NCBI GenBank assembly: GCA_026713105.1
Contig: JAPOPC010000018.1
Location: 124,001-188,000 of the forward strand
Reading direction: 5' to 3'
Source of the DNA: Acidimicrobiaceae bacterium
GTDB lineage: Bacteria > Actinomycetota > Acidimicrobiia > Acidimicrobiales > Poriferisodalaceae
DNA: 64,000 nt
Shown here: positions 60,774-64,000 of the stretch, piece after piece
How positions within the stretch are numbered: the first letter of the stretch is position 1
How the letters are laid out: each line of letters begins with the position of its first letter
Made by a program: the position numbers and the translations under genes
The notes under the pieces: model-generated
Seen by the model: only the letters and a program-made list of their open reading frames with translations
Told to the model about the DNA's origin: nothing
Database searches by the model: none

Positions 60774-61583
60774 CTAGCGAGCGCGGGGCGTCTCGGCGTG
60801 TTGCCGCATGAATCTGGTGGCAGCGGCGTTCCATCCTGCGGGGTCCTGAGCGTTGACCGCGTGGGAGGCCGCCAAGTCGGCGATCTCCAGGTCGGGAATC
60901 TGGCGCACCCTCGCGAGCAGCTGCTGGAAGCGGCCTTCCTCGGTGCCGTTGGTGAGCAGCACCGGCACGGCGACATCGCCCAGTCGGTCCCCGAGCGGGA
61001 CACCCGCATTCGTGAGGCGGAACGAGCGGGCGAGTCCCGTCGCATCATGCCCGGAGAATTCGCCGGCCAGCTTGGCGCGAACCTCGGGCGAGATGCGCTT
61101 CGAACGCCCTGGGTTGATCCAGCTGTCGCGCAGCACTTCGACGCCGTGTGCCTCGAGCTCGAGCGCCCGTTCCTCCACCAACGTCTCGGTTCGCTCAGCC
61201 CACACCTCGGGTTCGCTGAATGCTGATGACGAGTTGGTGAGCACCGCGCCGATTGTCTGGGCAGGGTGTGCGAGCACGTAGTGCAGTGCGAGCGCCGCTC
61301 CCAGCGATTGACCGATCATCCAGATTCGCTCAGCGTCGAGCTGGGTACGCAGCCGCTCAAATTCGGCCACATAGCCGGGCGGACCGTAGCGCTCGGGGTC
61401 GGCGGGGCTGGGTGATCGGCCGTGGCCCCACAGCTCGACGACAACTGGTCGGCAGACGGTCTGCAGCGCGCCGATGTTGTCGTCCCAGTAGGAGCGGCTG
61501 CCGAGCGCACCGTGCACCAGCAACGCCACAGGACCGTCGCCGTCATGGACGACGGCGTGGAGGTGTTCAGACTCCGAACTCAT
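60774..61583 (-). CDS. Alpha/beta hydrolase (enol-lactonase-like)
   Basis: This 269-residue hydrolase has LLVHGALGSRSYWDDNI, nucleophile elbow MIGQSLGAALALHY (Ser), and a late VLLTNGTEEGRFQQLL. The catalytic histidine is likely near ASHAVN. It resembles 3-oxoadipate enol-lactonase and related carboxylesterases but no specific substrate can be called. ATG 61583 lies 61 bp downstream of the amidase stop, on the same strand; the 11 bp gap to the CaiB gene implies co-transcription. Confidence 0.85.
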   Translation of the reverse strand: MSSESEHLHAVVHDGDGPVALLVHGALGSRSYWDDNIGALQTVCRPVVVELWGHGRSPSPADPERYGPPGYVAEFERLRTQLDAERIWMIGQSLGAALALHYVLAHPAQTIGAVLTNSSSAFSEPEVWAERTETLVEERALELEAHGVEVLRDSWINPGRSKRISPEVRAKLAGEFSGHDATGLARSFRLTNAGVPLGDRLGDVAVPVLLTNGTEEGRFQQLLARVRQIPDLEIADLAASHAVNAQDPAGWNAAATRFMRQHAETPRAR

Positions 61584-61644
61584 GGCGCGTCGCTATGTGG
61601 CGGCAAGCGAACTGCTCGGCGGCGCTGAGCTGGCTGCGCGCCGC

Positions 61645-63099
61645 TCAGAAGCCTTCCGGCCGCTGGAACCCGCCGAGTGCTTCCTGCAGGAAGCGGCCCA
61701 CCGCCAGGGTTGTGCGGTCTTCCAGGAAGGGCCCGGCGATCTGCACCCCTACCGGCAAATCACCCCCGGCTGCAGGCACCATGCCCACCGGCACCACGGT
61801 TGCGGGCAGCCACGCCACCCCGGTGAGGCCCATCCACTTGATGATGTCGAAATAGGGCCGAGTCTCGCCGTTCACCGTGATCCGGCGGTTGGTGGCAGGC
61901 CGGCTGTGGTCGTGACGGACAGCAGCCGTCGGCGCCACCGGCAGCAGCACGACGTCCCAATCGGTAAAGAACTCCTCCCAGCGCCTGCGCTGCTGCAGCC
62001 GACGCTCGTGCCAGCTCAGCCACTCCCGGTGACGCATCGCTGCATACCAGATGCCGAGATCTCCTTGGGGATCGTCGTTCGAGGAGGCGATTTCTTCGAG
62101 TTGAGCGAGTGTCCAAGTCCCGGCCTCGGCGGCAGAAAGGAGGTGCAGGAAGGTGTCGACCGCCTTCTCGAAGGTGAATGTCGGTCGCATGTCGGTCTCG
62201 ACGCGCGCACCGGCCTGCTCCAGGGCGTTCGCCGCCCCCAGAAGCAGCTCCCGGCACTGGGTGTCGATCGGGCATAGATCTTCGTCGAGCCACACCGCCA
62301 CCCGGAAATCGGAGATGTCGCTGTGCCGAGCCGGCGGGAGGTCGAGCGAGTAGGCCTTGGAATTCCACGCGTCGGGCCCGGCGAGAATGTCGAGCGCCAT
62401 CTCGAGATCGTCGACATCACGTGCCATCGGGCCCGCAACGGCGATGTCGGCCTGGCTGAGCGTGCCAGGCATGCCGGGGATCTGTCCGAGTGCGGACACG
62501 ACGCCGTAGCTGGGCTTGTGTCCGGCGACGCCGGACCAGTGCGACGGGATGCGAATGGAGCCGCCGATGTCCGAGCCGAGCTCGAGCGGCGTGTAGCCGG
62601 CGGCCAGTGCCGCCCCCGAACCGCCGGAGGACCCGCCGGGGGTGTGCTCGATGTTGTACGGGTTGGCAGTGGTGCCATACACCTCGTTGTAGGACTGCGC
62701 GTCACCCGCGAACAGCGGCAGGTTGGTCTTGGCGAACACAATTGCGCCTGCAGCCTTGTAGCGAGCAACCGGGTCGGCGTCGCTCTCGGGCACGAAGTCG
62801 GCCAGTGCCGGGGCTCCTGAGGTCGTGACCAGACCCTCGGTCTGGAACGAGTCCTTGATGGTGATCGGCACGCCGTGCAGCGGTCCCAGCTCGTCGCCTC
62901 GCGCCACCGCAGCGTCCGCGGCATCCGCAGCTGCTCGGGCGCGCTCGGCGTCGAGGGCGACGACGGCATTGATCGGCCCGTCGAGACGATCGACTCGTGC
63001 CAGTGCCGCTTCGAGCAGCTCCCGGGAGGAGACGTCCCCGGCTGCGACGGCGGCCGCAGTCTCGATCGTCGTCGCGTAGGCGAATTCGTCTGCGGCCAT
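61645..63099 (-). CDS. Amidase-signature enzyme
   Basis: This 484-residue amidase is paralogous in family to the one at 57129 but not a close copy. Lysine lies in GVPITIKDSFQTEG, serine in GGSSGGSGAALAAG, and serine in LGSDIGGSIRIPSHWSG. ATG 63099 follows AGGAGGATCAAC. It leads a leftward set with the alpha/beta hydrolase and CaiB-type genes. GatA function is unlikely without GatB/C. It probably hydrolyses an amide substrate before CoA activation. Confidence 0.9.
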   Translation of the reverse strand: MAADEFAYATTIETAAAVAAGDVSSRELLEAALARVDRLDGPINAVVALDAERARAAADAADAAVARGDELGPLHGVPITIKDSFQTEGLVTTSGAPALADFVPESDADPVARYKAAGAIVFAKTNLPLFAGDAQSYNEVYGTTANPYNIEHTPGGSSGGSGAALAAGYTPLELGSDIGGSIRIPSHWSGVAGHKPSYGVVSALGQIPGMPGTLSQADIAVAGPMARDVDDLEMALDILAGPDAWNSKAYSLDLPPARHSDISDFRVAVWLDEDLCPIDTQCRELLLGAANALEQAGARVETDMRPTFTFEKAVDTFLHLLSAAEAGTWTLAQLEEIASSNDDPQGDLGIWYAAMRHREWLSWHERRLQQRRRWEEFFTDWDVVLLPVAPTAAVRHDHSRPATNRRITVNGETRPYFDIIKWMGLTGVAWLPATVVPVGMVPAAGGDLPVGVQIAGPFLEDRTTLAVGRFLQEALGGFQRPEGF

Positions 63100-63263
63100 G
63101 TGTTGATCCTCCTGCGCTGACAAGCCTGTGACAGCCAGTGTCGTGTTCAACGGTGCAGGCAACCTAGTTCGCCGCCTCTGCTCACCGCCTGCCCGTGCCA
63201 GAACCGGAAAATTCGTTTGCCCGCATTCGATGCCGGCACCACGGTAGGCAAGTGCGAAATTTC

Positions 63264-63923
63264 ATGAAATACATCGTCTTAGGGTTGAGTCTGATGCTGG
63301 TTGGTCTCTCGACGGCACCGGCGGCATCGGCTGGGCCGGCGCTCACACTGCGCAACGGCAGTACTGAACGGCCGGCGGCGCGTGACCCGGCGTTGGGCGG
63401 GCTGCACATCGAAGTCTCGAGTCGGGATCCGGCGCACCATGCCGAAAAGGTGGGCATGGCGGCCAATCGAGGCCTGTCGTCGCTCACGTTCCCGCGACCG
63501 ATGCCGTTCTTCGCGCCGCCGGCGCAGCGAGTGCGCACACTGGTCGGCGTCGACACTTGGTTCTGGGTGCCGACGGCGAGCTGGCGACCGTTCGTGCGCA
63601 TCGTCGCAGCAGGGAGCGTCGTCGTCACCTTGGTGGCCACACCGGTGGCGCTGCAACTGGTTCCCGGCGATGGATCAGTGTTGGTCTCGTGCCCCGGTCC
63701 GGGCCTGCCGTGGCTCGTGCCGGGCACTCGCTCGCCGTGCAGTCACATCTTTCAACGTGCATCCACTGCCGGGAGGGCCGGTCGTTTCCGCGGCACCGTC
63801 CAGTCGGTCTGGATGGTGCGGTGGACGTCGAACACCGGGCTCGCGGGCACGGTCGGACCCGTCGTGGTGCCGACGCCTGTGTCATTGCGGGTGGTGGAAG
63901 CACAGCCGGTGCTGGAACGCTGA
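63264..63923 (+). CDS. Secreted protein of unknown function
   Basis: This 219-residue protein has a signal peptide MKYIVLGLSLMLVGLSTAPAASA, likely cleaved before GPAL. The mature part has a beta-rich look (TLVGVDTWFWVPTASWRPF, then VVTLVATPVALQLVPGDGS and VPTPVSLRVVEAQ) with two cysteines (CPGPGLPW and SPCSHIFQ). It resembles short actinobacterial secreted proteins of unknown role, often encoded near Tad/Flp pilus genes; none are visible here. ATG 63264 starts the signal peptide. TGAGAGGCTGAGCCG, the end motif of the dispersed repeat, follows its stop. Confidence 0.6.
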   Translation: MKYIVLGLSLMLVGLSTAPAASAGPALTLRNGSTERPAARDPALGGLHIEVSSRDPAHHAEKVGMAANRGLSSLTFPRPMPFFAPPAQRVRTLVGVDTWFWVPTASWRPFVRIVAAGSVVVTLVATPVALQLVPGDGSVLVSCPGPGLPWLVPGTRSPCSHIFQRASTAGRAGRFRGTVQSVWMVRWTSNTGLAGTVGPVVVPTPVSLRVVEAQPVLER

Positions 63924-63935
63924 GAGGCTGAGCCG
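63921..63935 (-). repeat. Possible partial copy of the dispersed repeat
   Basis: TGAGAGGCTGAGCCG is identical to the first 15 bases of copy A (27263), and in both places the TGA is the stop codon of the preceding gene. The following bases diverge, so only the end of the element is shared. This may be a degenerate copy or coincidence. Confidence 0.35.
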
Positions 63936-64000
63936 GTGGGCGCTGGGCCTGCCCCGTTCAGCGCTCTGGTGGTGCCGCACTAGCTTCGGCGCGCGACGAG
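63936..64000 (+). other. Right edge of the window, no gene recognised
   Basis: These last 65 bases after the secreted-protein gene are GC-rich and contain no start with a ribosome-binding site. No feature could be assigned. Confidence 0.3.

Noticed and set aside
1-64000. tRNA, rRNA or insertion-sequence genes
   Set aside because: No T-loop/acceptor combinations, rRNA stretches or transposase-like proteins were recognised on reading both strands. A dedicated covariance search could still find one.

Overview
The window is a high-GC bacterial chromosome segment. It is most likely from an actinobacterium, and probably from the Acidimicrobiia or a nearby uncultured lineage. That placement is an inference. 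It rests on the GC-rich third positions, the frequent GTG starts, two luciferase-like (LLM) oxidoreductases of kinds common in F420-using actinobacteria, and a cysO-cysM / metallo-beta-lactamase / rph / rdgB order that resembles Mycobacterium tuberculosis Rv1335-Rv1341. No rRNA or tRNA gene was seen, so the placement cannot be tightened from this sequence.

Region 1 (1-16666) is a defence island. It opens with a type I restriction-modification operon: the tail of hsdM, then hsdS and hsdR. Six bases after hsdR comes a DUF1883-TIR protein, followed by a DUF2806 protein and an AlbA_2 (Schlafen-type) protein. A lone 29-base type I-E-like CRISPR repeat lies at 8360-8388. An XRE-ImmA/IrrE regulator-protease reads leftward, divergent from a complete four-gene type II CBASS operon (CD-NTase, E2-E1 ligase-like Cap2, JAMM peptidase Cap3, nuclease-SAVED effector Cap4). 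A NucS/DUF91-like nuclease and a GLNPS-motif protein close the island.

Region 2 (16829-31280) is metabolic. A leftward operon encodes a lipoprotein-fed branched-chain-amino-acid-type ABC transporter (SBP, LivH, LivM, LivG, LivF) ending in an alkyl-sulfatase-like metallo-beta-lactamase protein. Rightward genes then encode an RraA-like aldolase, two LLM oxidoreductases, an extradiol-type VOC protein, a quinone oxidoreductase, an HpaB-type flavin monooxygenase and an alpha/beta hydrolase. Together these look like aromatic or heteroaromatic catabolism. A convergent GlcG/HbpS-like gene sits among them.

Region 3 (31475-42020) is mostly housekeeping: smpB, cysO-like, cysM, a lipoprotein, an Rv1339-like phosphodiesterase candidate, rph, rdgB, clpP, rpe and a thiolase. 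Two accessory genes (DUF3800 and a winged-helix-like protein) are inserted between clpP and rpe.

Region 4 (42021-45480) is a small accessory patch. It has four TTGCAA boxes spaced exactly 23 bp apart, a DUF4143 AAA+ ATPase, a small lipoprotein and a truncated MmeI-like type IIG restriction gene.

Region 5 (45553-63923) is catabolic. It holds an orphan form-II CoxL-like subunit, a HyuA-HyuB fusion, and a Rieske oxygenase flanked by two near-duplicate class III aminotransferases. It also holds two amidases, a TesB thioesterase, a CaiB CoA-transferase, alpha/beta hydrolases and a secreted protein. A dispersed intergenic repeat of about 90 bp occurs three times (27263, 31961, 57040), with a possible 15-bp stub at 63921.
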